From positions 4,836,001 to 4,900,000 of the forward strand of contig JAWNGF010000004.1 of the NCBI GenBank assembly GCA_037039685.1: DNA of 64,000 bases. Direction: 5' to 3'. This document shows positions 12,431 to 23,729 of the stretch, one piece after another. The notes below the pieces were generated by a model. It did no database searches and was not told the origin of the DNA. It saw nothing but the letters and a program-made list of their open reading frames with translations. A program made the translations under genes and the position numbers. Positions within the stretch are counted from its first letter, which is position 1; the number at the start of each line of letters is the position of its first letter. The stretch is from Ceratobasidium sp. AG-K. Taxonomy: Eukaryota; Basidiomycota; Agaricomycetes; Cantharellales; Ceratobasidiaceae.

Positions 12431-13828
12431 GAGTGCTGATGATTAAGTGTGACGATTTGAGCTGAATACTGAGCCAGAGTCCACGCCCTGGTTTTTATAT
12501 GCAGGCCGAGTGTGGGCCGCCATGAGCCACGTGCATCCATTTCCCCGCCTCGAACTTGAAGTTAGAACATGGATCAATCGGGTCAGTGCCCCCAACTGAA
12601 TGCATCAGGGTTGTGTCTGTGGGGCGAAGGCCGGGGCTGGGTATGAGGGTCCATCGGCGCCGGGAGGGAGTGGTCCATCCACCAGTACCCACTCGGATCC
12701 TCGGTACGGTATGTTACAGTCTTGTTACTGCGGACGGCCCGGAGGCTGTGAGGGTGACAATAGTAATCGGTGGCGTCTAATCGGCGACGAGCGCAAAGGT
12801 AATAATAAGTTGATCATCATCATGCAAATCAATCTGAATGGGCTCAAGGACAATGGAGATCGCTACGATTTGAAAGAAAAAAGAGGGTCCATGTTTGTTG
12901 ACGGACCAACGAGCTCTCGGTCAAGTGCTCAGGGATTTCTCGGGACCGCCAGAGGATCGTCCCCATTGTCCGATGCGAACCGGACAGTTTGAAGTTTGAT
13001 GGTGCACGTTCGTCAGCCACCATAGTGGAAATTGACTATTGACCTTTTCGTAAAGAGGCTAATATTCGATAGCATCGTGTTGGCACTAGACGAATGTTTC
13101 ATGGGCTAACCTTTACGGAGCTTGCCGCTGAGCCGCTTGAACGATAATTTCCTAGATTCGTATGGGGATATTACAACAACCAGCCCGAATATCAGTGATG
13201 GCTGGTCAATGGACGTAGGGATGACAGAGTGTGAATTTCAGAGTCGAAACTAAATCACGCGTTCCACACAGCGACCACTTACATGGGCTCAATACAAGGC
13301 CGATCGATACCAATTTGGGCATGGTGGAAACAACAGCTCTAGTCACAGAGTGAACAAGTAATTACATAGCCCCGCCAGTCTTAAAGCCCTCAAAAACGGG
13401 GTATGCGACTTGTTGGGGGTTGAGTGAAGCGGCGGGACTAGAGTGTTGCGGACCGCGACACTGTTGAATGCCCAGACCCCTGGCAGTACACACGCAAGCC
13501 CCGGAAGGTGCAAGAGCACCGGAAATACTAGGCCGCACAACAAAGTCATCGACGACTGCGCAGCAGCTGGTTAGATGCCTCGTGGTGAGCAAGTTTATAC
13601 CACGTCACCCAGCCGGCTGCCAATGATTTGGTGTGCGCGGGTCATACTACTGCACAGTCCCAACTAGCTGACATGACGGTGGACTGGCAGAAAGTCAAAG
13701 GATCTAAATGAATGCGTGAAGGAAAGTGACGGTCCTATACAGCACCATTTATCCGGAAGCAAAGCCACATCCGGTGTCCTCGAATCTCCCGCCCCGACAC
13801 CCGTAAACACATCACCAAGACCGCCGCC

Positions 13829-14519
13829 ATGCCGCCAAAACTCGCAAGTAGATCTTTCCCCATCATAGAGCCGTTTAATTTATGAGAATATAGGACCCCA
13901 ACGAGATCAAGATCATCTACCTGCGTGCGACTGGTGGTGAAGTGGGTGCGTCTTCGGCGCTTGCGCCCAAGATTGGTCCTCTTGGTCTGGTGAGTGGGCG
14001 GCGTGCTAGTGGATAAATAATGTGAGCTAATGCTGCATATAGTCCCCCAAGAAGGTCGGAGAAGATATTGCCAAGGCGACTGGCGCATGGAAGGGTCTGC
14101 GCGTCACCGTGCAGCTCACGATCCAGAACCGACAGGCTGCCGTCTCTGTCGTTCCTTCTGCGAGCTCCCTGGTCATCCGGGCGCTCAAGGGTGAGTCCGA
14201 GTACACTTTATGGTCCTTTTTCTCATGTGGTGCAGAGCCGCCTCGTGACAGGAAAAAGGAAAAGAACATCAAGCACAGCGGCAACATCCCCCTCGACGAG
14301 ATTTTCGAGATTGCACGAACAATGCGCTCCAAGTCTCTTGCAAAGAACTTGGCTGGCGGTGTCAAGGAGATTCTCGGTACCGCACAGGTGTGTAGTTGTC
14401 TGTATTTCATTTCCTCGACTGACTGGCCCTAGTCTGTTGGCTGCACCATCGACGGCCGACCAGCCCACGATATCATCGACGGGATCAACTCGGGAGAGAT
14501 TGAAGTTCCCGACGAGTAA
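13829..14519 (+). CDS. RPL12: Ribosomal protein L12 (uL11), right copy, likely functional
   Basis: Five exons (13829-13843, 13894-13989, 14043-14190, 14236-14387, 14433-14519) give an unbroken 165-residue uL11, the stalk-base protein of the 60S ribosomal subunit that binds 25S rRNA at the GTPase-associated centre. The first exon is only 15 nt and encodes MPPKL; the frame requires a GC-AG intron with donor GCAAGT at 13844. Other introns are GT-AG and 45-55 bp. The sequence is full length for eukaryotic L12 and carries the conserved glycine after CTID. Upstream leader and promoter region are shared with the damaged copy at 9895. This is presumably the working gene of the pair, although the genome may hold others. 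Confidence 0.92.
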
Positions 14520-14696
14520 ATGTATCGCTTTGGGCTGTCCTGTATGCACCTGTATTCACTCTCGCTCATATGCTGGTATCCATTTGTTCAACCTGAGTGC
14601 GCGTGAAAGTGTCCATTGATAATCGTCATACACGGCTAAGAGTACATGAGAAATTGTCCGAAATAACATTAGTCAGCAAGCTCGTAAGTTCGTAAG

Positions 14697-17600
14697 TCAT
14701 CTGCCTTCCCTCGAATTTCTGGAAACGTCGGGATACCGGTCGTCAATATTCGAAAGCGTGGACAAGGACGACATGGGCTCGTACGTAGCCCCCACGCTCG
14801 ACCGGCCCGCCGCACGACCGGCCAAACCACTCTCAGACGACCCGGCGCTCCCAGGCTGGACAGGCGACCAATGAGACGGCCGGACGTGCACCGACGAGAC
14901 GTGGGTCAGGCCTTGAGTCCTCACCGCCGGCGGACGTGAGCTCTGGTTCGTCATTGTACGCCACGTCGCGTGTGGGTAGCGTGCTGGACTGAGTGGCGTA
15001 GGCAAGACGACTGAGCGGGGTTGGGTGTCGGGACCGCTTCGGCGTGGCCTGCGGGCGGGTTCGGGGGGAGACGGGAGTTGGTTCGAGACGGGGGTGTGGG
15101 GGGTGTGCCATGACGCGCTGGTCGTCGAGGACCCGGTGCTTCCACCGAGCGGGACGAGTGTCGGAACGCCGGTGCGTATAGGGACGACTCGTGCACGAGA
15201 CGCGTCTTCGACAGACGAGAGCAACTCGCTGGACCCAAAGTAACTCGAGCGCTCTCCAAATTCCCCGATGCGTGTTCCGCCGCTTCGTGTAGACGCCGAG
15301 TCCAGGCCCCGAGACTCGGTCGTGCGTGTCGCGCTCGAGAATACTCGTTGGAGGAGGCTGTCGTCCGAGACCGAGGGCCTGCGTTCCAGTCGGGGACTCG
15401 GGAGTGGGTGGTGGGGACTAGGCAAAGAACGAGGGCTGGGTAAGGCCTGGTGAGGACTCTCCGCCGGACGCTGAGAACCAGGCGAGTGTCCCGGATTTGG
15501 CGGTATCGGGCAATGCAAGTCCCTCCCCGACCTACTCGGCGAGACGGGTGACAGCAAGCCAGAGCGACTGACGGCCTCGGATGCAGGTATATGCGTCTCT
15601 CTGCGCGGAGAATTGCGTGTCTCTCCATATGCCAGTTCACGGGCCTCGACTCTGCGGGGACGCGCCTCTGCAGGACTATAAACCTCCTCCCATCCCAACG
15701 ACGGACGCGGACCATGCACAGGCACATACGCCCCCCTCGGCGGGGGCGACAGTGGGGGAGAAGCAGGCCACCGACGACTCTTCCGACCCGACCGCAAAAT
15801 CGACGGAGGCGGGGGATCGTCCAAATTGACGCGACCGAGCAGAGGCTGGTCGTCTGGACACGGGAGCGGACTGTACTGCAAGTCGCCCAACCGGATTGCC
15901 TTGTCGTCTTCGGGGAGACCCTTGTACCCTCGGATTTTTGTAAACGACCTATCCAAGTGTGAGTGCGCTTCTTGATGGTTGGGCGGGGACGTACCGTTCG
16001 CGTTCGGTGATGGTGTCTACCCGCACACGGACCCTCTCTCGTCCAAACACCTCGCGGTACCCCTCGTCCCGTCGACAGGCTTCGTCTGCCTGCCTCGATG
16101 TCCCCCGTCCGAAAAAGTACAATACCCCGGCTACGAGGTCCCGCCATGTATCCGTAAACGTAAACGCCTGGACGAGGTTCATGAATTGACGTCGTCCTGT
16201 CGCCGGCAAGTCCGTATTTTGGGTAGAGGATTGGGCGAGCCGTTTATAGGGAACGTACGAAAACGCCTTGACATGTAGAAACGCAAAACACCTATAACGT
16301 AATTAATTTCCTAATCAAGTAAATTCGTGGGACGTACATCATTTCAAAAGTTTGCAACAGTGCTGCGAATCCAATGACGATTTGTTCTGCTGTGAGGTAT
16401 TCGCCCTGTATGCGCGGAAATATGATAACATGAGTAGAGAACGTGGCAAAATGGACCAAGATGTGCGCTGACGTCTCGGTTTATTCGTGGACTCACGTCT
16501 TTGATGATGTCCAGGGACGCCAAGCCCGATAGTAGCGCGCCTTGCCAGAATGTGAGGAATACGACTGCTTTGACTGCGAATAGCTGTCTGCTCGTTAGTA
16601 CAGTTATTGCTTATGTCGCTGGGGTGTACCTTGAGCAGGGGATGGTATGGTTTCAACTCTTTACTGATGGTGGTGTAGAGTTGGATGAGGCAGTACATCG
16701 CGACCTGGTTATTCGGTTAGACGAATGTACTGTTGAGCGCTCGACGTACGGTTACGGATATCGAGACGATTGTTACGACCTACTCGGGTGATTAGTTACG
16801 CACGAGAGGCAATGGAGGGAGAAGCGTACCCAAACATGTCCCCACCGCCAACTCCAACTCGCCTCGCAATACAGGTTCATATTATCCAAAATCACAGCCG
16901 CCTAGACGCAAATCAACACCCATTTTCTCACCAGGCTAAACACGTACCAACGTTGACCTACAAACAATTTCAGTTTACCGTTGTAATAGTTCAGTCAAGG
17001 CAGACGCACCCAGGTCTAACGACACAATACTGCAACACGCCCCACTTCATCCAATGCAAATACGATAGCCCGTCTTTCGGACGGGCCTTGACGCGTCCGA
17101 GGGGCCAGATCCATTTGAGGGGTTTGCCGCGGGTGGGGTCTAACAACACTCCATCTCAACACTCGACAAGGATAATTGTAAAGACATACCCGGGTGCATA
17201 GGAATATTATAAAACACCCTATGAACCGCAGCCGCCCGCTCTTTCCTACTTAGCCGCTCGCTAGTCTGACTTGGCGCAAGCTTCTCGGCCTCGCTCGAAC
17301 TAGTCCGTTTCCGCACCCGAGTCGTGTTCGGAGCGCCCGGAAGCACGGGTCCGGGGAGGTACTCTAGCAACAGGGCGAAAAACGATGCGAGGACGACGCT
17401 CTCGTAGGCGTCGCGGACGAGGAGCAGCGAGGTTGCGTGTGTGTAGAGGATGTAGGATGCGAGTGTGATGCTGGATTTGAAATCAGGTTAATTAGGGGCG
17501 TCATGTAATATGGAGGTCATGTAATGTGGGGTGAGGTGAGGTGCATCATGTAATGAGGTATCGATAATATGTGGAGAGTTTATGGGACGTACATTGCGTA

Positions 17601-17894
17601 GATGGGGACCATGAACAGGAGCCGGACAATGTCTGTTGGGGTTAGATGTGTCAAGGGAATGGAGTAGGAGCTCACGGCGTTGTTGGGGTTTCTGCAAAGG
17701 TGTGAGCCAGGGAAAACAAAGAGCTCTGGACGTACGCAGGAATACCACCTGAGATGCTTGCGAATCAACCAGCCGAAGCAACACTCGCGACGAGCGTAAA
17801 CATCCCGCAGACGATCCACCCGACATGGTGGGCTACACAATTAGCCCAGCACTACTAGCACTAGTAGACCCACCCTGGAAGCGAACGTGGCCAT
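14697..17894 (-). CDS. TMEM184 / OST-alpha family multi-spanning membrane protein (Solute_trans_a, DUF300)
   Basis: Minus-strand gene starting at 17894 (MATFASRV) with several short exons and one long last exon (about 15949 down to 14697). Recognisable family segments are HHVGWIVCGMF at the N-terminus, DIVRLLFMVPIYA, then PLGRVKARPKDGLSYLHWMK followed by WGVLQYCVVRP (about 17045-17130), a TEYLTAEQ-like segment near 16400, and an EMMCF...HVKAF-like end near 16250. About seven membrane helices are expected. The last exon encodes a C-terminal tail of about 420 residues, extremely rich in Ser/Pro/Arg, which is disordered and probably cytosolic. Yeast relatives (Hfl1) sit in the vacuole membrane and bind Atg8; that role here is inference. 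Exon borders in the middle are not fully resolved, in particular near 17690. It shares a 117-bp intergenic space with Kap104. Confidence 0.82.
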
Positions 17895-18011
17895 TCTGGA
17901 CGAGCGGCGGGGGCTGAGCGGCCTCGTGTCGGGGACAGGCCATGGCGGTCGAATAGGGGCCAGAAGAAGACTAAGCGCCGGGCTGCTGTTCTTCACCCCA
18001 CAACCACCACC
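17895..18011. promoter_or_regulatory. Compact divergent promoter region
   Basis: Only 117 bp lie between the start codons of the TMEM184-type gene (minus) and Kap104 (plus). Both 5' UTRs and core promoters must lie here or overlap the neighbouring genes. The space is GC-rich and I see no TATA box. Presence of a bidirectional promoter is inferred from geometry alone. Confidence 0.55.
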
Positions 18012-21000
18012 ATGTCCTGGACGCCGCAACAAGGAGGCCTGGACGAGGTCCTGCAGGTGCTGCGGGACTCTACGCAGAACCAGTCGCCCGAAGTGCAAAA
18101 AGCAATGACGCTCCGGCTGCAATCGTTTATGCAAGTGCCAGACTATCCGTGCTATCTGGCGCATATTCTGGCGTTTATGGGTGCGGACGACGAGCGGGTG
18201 CGGACGGTGGCGGGGTTGGTGCTGAAGAATGCCGCCAAGGGCATATCGACCGCGCCACCACAGATTTTGGCCTATGTCAAGGAGACGGTGTTGCGCGCGT
18301 GCGTATGGCGACGCGAGTGCGATGGTGCGCAACGCAGCGGCCCAAGTCATCGTCGTTGTCCTCGGCGCCGTCGAACCCGCCAACTGGCCCGAGGCTCTCA
18401 CCGCGCTGCTCCATGGGTTAGACGGCGACGTGGCAGCACAGGAAGCAGCATTTGGCGTGCTCGAAAAGTGCTGCGAAGACTATCCGCGCAAGCTCGAGAC
18501 GGACATCCACGGCACGCGTCCCACGGATATTCTCATTCCGCGCTTTTTGGCCCTGGCCGACGCCGAACAGCCCAAGATCCGCACGCTGGCCCTCACGTGT
18601 CTCTCGCACTTTATCCCCGTCGCGTCCCCTGCGCTCTGGACACACATCGACACGCTCCTCGCCACGCTCTTCAAACACGCGTCGGACCAGTCGCCCGATG
18701 TCCGTCGACAAGTCTGTCAGGCCCTCGTCTTGCTGCTCGCTGCCCGCCCCGACAAGCTCTTGCCGGCGATGGGCAGCGTGGCCGACTACATGCTGTTTTC
18801 CACCCAAGACCAAGACGAAAACGTCGCGCTCGAAGCATGCGAGTTTTGGCTCACGTTTGCCGAAGATCCCGATCTGGGCGACCATCTCCGTCCACTTCTC
18901 GCCCGCGTCGCCCCGGTGTTGCTCTCGTGCATGGTATACGGCGAGGACGATCTCATATGGCTCGCGGGCGACGACGACGACGCAGACGTGCCCGACCGTC
19001 CAGAAGACATCAAACCCAAACACTTTGGAGCCAAGGCCCACGGACTCGAATCCGAAGCCGAGCCAGCTAAACCCGCTGCCGACGACGACGAGGAAGAGTA
19101 TGACGATTTCGACGACGACGATGATCTTAGCACCGAGTGGAATCTGCGCAAGTGTGCGGCGGCGGCGATTGATGTCATTGCTGTCAGGTGCGTACGACTT
19201 GTTGGGGGTGAATGCTGGCTAATTCGAGTAGATTCGGCCCCGAGCTGTTGCAGATCCTCATGCCCCACCTCGAGACCGTCTCTGGTCCCAGGACTGGATC
19301 CAGCGCGAGAGCGGTATTCTTGCTCTTGGCGCCATGGCAGAGGGTGAGTCTCGCGCGGTTGTTTCGGCGGTGGCTGATTTGTTCCAGGGTGCATCGAGGC
19401 CATTGAGCCCTACCTCCCAGAGCTCATTCCGTTCCTCATCAACACGCTCAACGATGCCAAGGTGCGTGGTGATTTGTTTCATCGGATTATGCTAATTGTT
19501 TTTGCTTTGCTGGCACCTACCCCTCTACCTCACTTGATTGACGCGCGTCTGGCGTGGCGCTCATCCACTCGTCTTTTCATTCGACAATCAATTCCCGCCG
19601 TTCACATTAATTATCCGACTATCCCCCACCACGCGAAATTTCCTCGCATCACGCGTCGACAAACGCTAATTTCTCCACACGACGCGCTGGTTAATTGTCG
19701 CGCCACATGATCAAACGCGTATTTTAACTTTTTCGCGACCACTTGATCTTGGGCAAATTCGACGACTCGCAAAAACGCCTCGATTCACGATCGGGCCATC
19801 ACCTCCACCTCCACCTGGCAATAATCCATCTCGACAACTCGACGACTCCAGCCCCTCGTGCGCTCAATCACATGCTGGACCCTTGGGCGCTACGCAAGCT
19901 GGTGCACGAGCAACCCCAGCGAAGAGCACAAGAGCAAGTACTTTGTCCCAGCCATGGAAGGCGTGAGTCCCTCATTCTACCCGCAACGCCTACTAAACTC
20001 CTGCAGTTGCTGCGCATGGTCCTGGACAACAACAAACGCGTGCAAGAAGCCGGCTGTTCAGCCTTTGCCACGCTCGAAGAAGACGCCGGACCTGCGCTCG
20101 AACCGTACCTCGACCCCATCCTCCGGTGAGCCCCCCACCCAATTCAAGTCGAACGGAGCTAACTAGGGTGTAGGAACCTGGTCTTTGCGTTCCAGAAATA
20201 CCAAGCCAAGAACTTGCTCATCCTCTATGACGCGATCGGGACACTCGCAGACGCCGTGGGGAGCGCGCTCAACCGCAAGGAAGTCTTGGATGTGCTCATG
20301 CCCCCGCTCGTCGAGCGTTGGGGTCGGCTTGGGAATGAGGATGAGGATTTGATTCCGTTGCTCGAGGTTGGTCCCACCTAGTTTGATTTCGGACGTGGTG
20401 TTGATGGTGGGCTAGTGCTTGTCGAGTGTGACGGTCGCGTGCGGGACTGGTTTCTTGCCGTATGCCGAGCCTGTGTTTAGGCGGTGTGTGGAGATTGTGC
20501 ATGGCTCGCTGTTGCAGTACCAGGCGTTCCAGCAGCAGCCCGAGAGCAGGGCTGAGCCTGACAAGGTGTGTGGATTGCAAGAGTGGGATTATCAGTGTTG
20601 ACGCGACGCAGGTCTTTTTGATTGTCGCGCTCGACTTGTTGAGCGGTCTCACCCAAGGACTGGGTGCTCAGATTGTTCCGCTCGTGCAGAATACCCAGCC
20701 GCCGCTTTTGCAGCTCTTGGCCGTGTGCTTAAAGGTGTGTCCCAGCTCGATTAATCTAACAAATACTGACAAACTCGATTCCAGCACCCCGACCCACCCG
20801 TGCGCCAATCCGGCTATGCGCTCGTGGGCGACATGGCCATTTCGTGCTTCCAAGTCCTCCGTCCGGTCGTCCCGCAAATCATGCCCGAGCTGATCGAGCA
20901 GATTATGCCCGAGCCCAAGATTGAGTTTGTGAGCGCGTGTAATAACGCTGCGTGGAGCGTGGGCGAGGTTGCGTTGCATTACGGGAGCGGTAAGTCTCTA

Positions 21001-21647
21001 GATTCCGTGGGCGAGCGGTGACTTATTGGTCGCGTTTCGTTTTGGTGACGACTTGCAGACCCCGAGTTTGCCCAGTGGGTTGCGCCGCTTATCCAGCGCC
21101 TCGTTCCGATCTTGTTGAGCCCCAAGAGCCCGAAGAGCTTGACCGAAAACGCGGCGGTTACGATCGGTCGGACTTGCGCTTGTCCAGCCGGATATCGTTA
21201 GCCCGCACTTGGAAGTATTCGCCCAGCCTTGGTACGTCCAACGATCACGTTTTGGCGCGTACTAATTGCGACGCAGGTGCCAAGCGTTGAGCGAGATTAA
21301 AGACAATGACGAAAAGGACTCGGCGTTTAGAGGGTTCTGCGGCTTGATCGAGAGGAATCCGAGTGGGATTGCCAAGGTACGCGTCTTGAACTTGGTGTGG
21401 ACTGGTCTGACCCGCGCAGTCGTTTGTGTTTTTCTGTAACGCGGTCGTGAGGTGGACTGCTCCGTCGCAAGAACTCAACGAGTTGTTCAACAAGGTACGT
21501 CCTATGTGTTTATTAAAGACACGCGCGCTGATCTCCTCGTAGATATTACACGGATTCAAGCAGATGAGCGGATCCCAGTGGGAGGCCCAGATGGCGGCGT
21601 TCCCCGAAGGCATTCAAGAGCGGTTGAAGTTGCGTTATCAACTGTAG
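18012..21647 (+). CDS. KAP104: Transportin / karyopherin beta-2 (Kap104), nuclear import receptor
   Basis: HEAT-repeat import receptor that carries PY-NLS cargo (hnRNP-type RNA-binding proteins) through the nuclear pore and releases it on RanGTP. It starts [17 protein letters not shown], typical of transportin. It has the acidic H8 loop ([20 protein letters not shown] near 19080), then [54 protein letters not shown] and CNNAAW, and ends near 21647 with ERLKLRYQL. About 900 residues, as usual for the family. The frame breaks at three places by one base each: about 18296-18303, 19283-19290 and 21168-21173. Each is inside a strongly conserved segment that reads correctly on both sides, and no intron of workable size explains any of them. 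Intron 19462-19851 is 390 bp, far longer than the others. Base-call errors are more likely than loss of this housekeeping gene. Confidence 0.9.
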
Positions 21648-21880
21648 AGCAACACGATCCTCACGGTTACATGGTTTATCTCACTTGAAAAGTCACAAGC
21701 TTATCATTGCATCATTGATTACACGCGTGTATGACCCCCGCCCGATTGTCCGAATCTTATATAAATAATCTTTTTCTGGGTTAACTATTGCGCCTTGGAA
21801 ATTCATGAATTTTATGGCCAGACTTTTTTTATTCCAAAACAGAGCACAACACATTACTGAGAACATATCACGACTCGAAA

Positions 21881-23525
21881 CTAGAAATGCTTATTGTCCC
21901 ACTGTGGCATCCCCCCTCCCAGCCCAGGGAGTCCTCCGCCCCGACGCTTGGCGTTACGAGAGTACGCGCGCCATCCGGCCAGAGCGGCCACGCCCACGAG
22001 CGCGACGGCGGCGAGTTTGGCCATAAAAGTCATGAATCCCCAGAATCCAGATGACGAAGCGCCGTGTCGTCGCGAGGGTACAGTGCTTGGTGCGTCGACG
22101 AGGATCGCAGATGCGGTCGAGATGGTGATGATACTGTGCCGGAGTTAGTTGGCAATGACGAAGAGTAAATGTGCTCACTCGTGTTGTCCGATACGTCGCC
22201 GGTCATGGCTGTTAGGCCGAGGTAGGGCGTGTTGGGGAGTGTCACGTCCCACACGCTGAAGCATTCAGTCCATTCGTCCCCTGGGAAAAGTTAGTGCGGG
22301 CAGGTGTGGGCGGTCGGGTGCACCTACAGCCCTTGTATTGCAGTTTGACCTGGATGCAGGTTAGATCTGTGCGATAAAGAGTCTAGCCAACTCACATTAA
22401 GATATTCGCCTTTGAATAGGTCAATCGGAGTTTGGTCGCAATATCAGTTTTTCGGATGTTCGCCTAGTCAAAGTTAGCTAGGGTTCCAGATCGGATCGAA
22501 CCACTCACCGAGCATCCAGCAAGTTCATTCTTGGCGCCGTCGTTTCCGAGATCGTACTGAGTTTTTCCATCTCCGAGCATGGCCATGATGCGGGGGAACG
22601 CGTAGGTATGTCTCGCGTTGGCGTATCTAATCGCAAAGTTAGATTGAAAGCAAAGTGATAAAAACTCGACTTGCGTGTCTATAAAGACTCCGAGTCCCTC
22701 AAAGTTGTCTATAGCAACGTCAGTTGGACACGATTGCATGATCGTGACGGACTCACCGACAGATCCGAATACGGGGCCAGGTTCCGCACGAGTGTTGGTC
22801 AACCACAGCGCAAAGCCATCTCCGTACAAGTGTGATGATCCACCGCTAACCTAACCGAGGGGTCGAAAATCGTCCAAGTGGAAGACGGGCTGGACTCACC
22901 TTGAACTCGATATCGATTTGGTAGTTGGATGCGGTGAGCGGAAGGCGAGACCATAACCAGCCCATTTGCGAGGGTTTGTCCCGTGTGAGCTATTCCGAGT
23001 CAGAAAAGTGGCGTATAGTGTGAGGAAGAGTGACTAACTCGAATATGCTTGTTCGTATTCTACCATATACAGTGAATAATGGGACATGGGCAATAGGGAA
23101 ACTGTACTGACCACGTAGGCATTGGCGCCAAAGGAAAACCACCTGCAGGGCGTGACTTGGATGGGCTATAGAACTAGTCTGTCGGGGAGAACTGACCTAT
23201 TTTGAAGATCTTGGTCGACATAGGCTGGGAGCAAACGTGTTAGAAGCAGGTTGTCTTCGAGAGCTATCTGGCGTACGAGCATAAATGGAATGTGTTCGCT
23301 ACACCAATACCGTTCAGCTTCAAGTAGTTGCCCAAGACGGTCATAGATACTCACTAATGGAACTGTCTGTCGCGATCCATCGCTTGTTCAACGCGTGCTA
23401 CAGAACTCATCACCAGCGATACTCACTTGCTCAATAGTATGATTTCTCCGAGGTTTGGGCTGCGCATTGGTCCCGGCCGCAGCGAGCAGGAGAATATTAG
23501 CTACCAGAGTCAATCCGGTCCACAT
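21881..23525 (-). CDS. L-type (legume-like) lectin cargo receptor, ERGIC-53/VIP36/Emp47 type
   Basis: Type I membrane protein predicted to bind high-mannose glycoproteins in the early secretory pathway. It begins at 23525 with a signal peptide (MWTGLTLVANILLLAAAG). Lectin-domain motifs follow: DQDLQNR, GWLWSRLPLTASNYQIDIEF, LYGDGFALWLT, GPVFGS, NFEGLGVFIDTY, NARHTYAFPRI, MLGDGKTQYDLGNDG and NELAGCS. The calcium/mannose site DTYAN is only formed if intron 22627-22674 is a GC-AG intron (donor GCAAGT). After the lectin domain come a short Ser-rich stalk, one membrane helix (LAAVALVGVAALAGW) and a tail of about 30 residues (stop at 21881-21883) that ends in HF, the kind of aromatic C-terminus that can act in ER export. 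Without a long coiled coil it is closer to VIP36/VIPL than to ERGIC-53. Confidence 0.88.
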
Positions 23526-23729
23526 TTTAGAGCGTAAATCCCAGAATATAATCGTACAAAAATCGTCAAGACTGTCGTCGTGCTTGCAGGGTGAAGTTGT
23601 TAAGCGCTCGGCGCTTTGGATGAAATCCCTGAAATCATCCTGCACGGCCTCCAGCTCGATTACATGACGACTAGACACAAATTTCATTCATTTAGTGCCA
23701 CCTAATATGGTTCACAGCCGCGCCATTTT

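Larger units (their letters stand above)
11027..13828. other. Intergenic region of right duplication unit
   Basis: The first 180 bp parallel the region after the intact ABC gene. Homology fades around 11210, just before a run of 28 guanines. Then follow the second decayed ORF (12038-12430) and anonymous sequence. The last 140 bp before RPL12 copy 2 again match the promoter side of copy 1, including a shared CTAAATGAATGC string and the CCGTAAACACATCACCAAG 5' leader. No intact gene was seen. Confidence 0.45.

Noticed and set aside
14951..16147. 398-codon minus-strand ORF, Arg/His/Pro-rich
   Set aside because: Alternative frame of the GC-rich last exon of the TMEM184-type gene, without splice support or any motif; the other frame continues the family domain.
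18452..19222. 256-codon plus-strand ORF, Ser/Arg-rich
   Set aside because: Shifted frame inside Kap104. The third frame contains the HEAT repeats and acidic loop.
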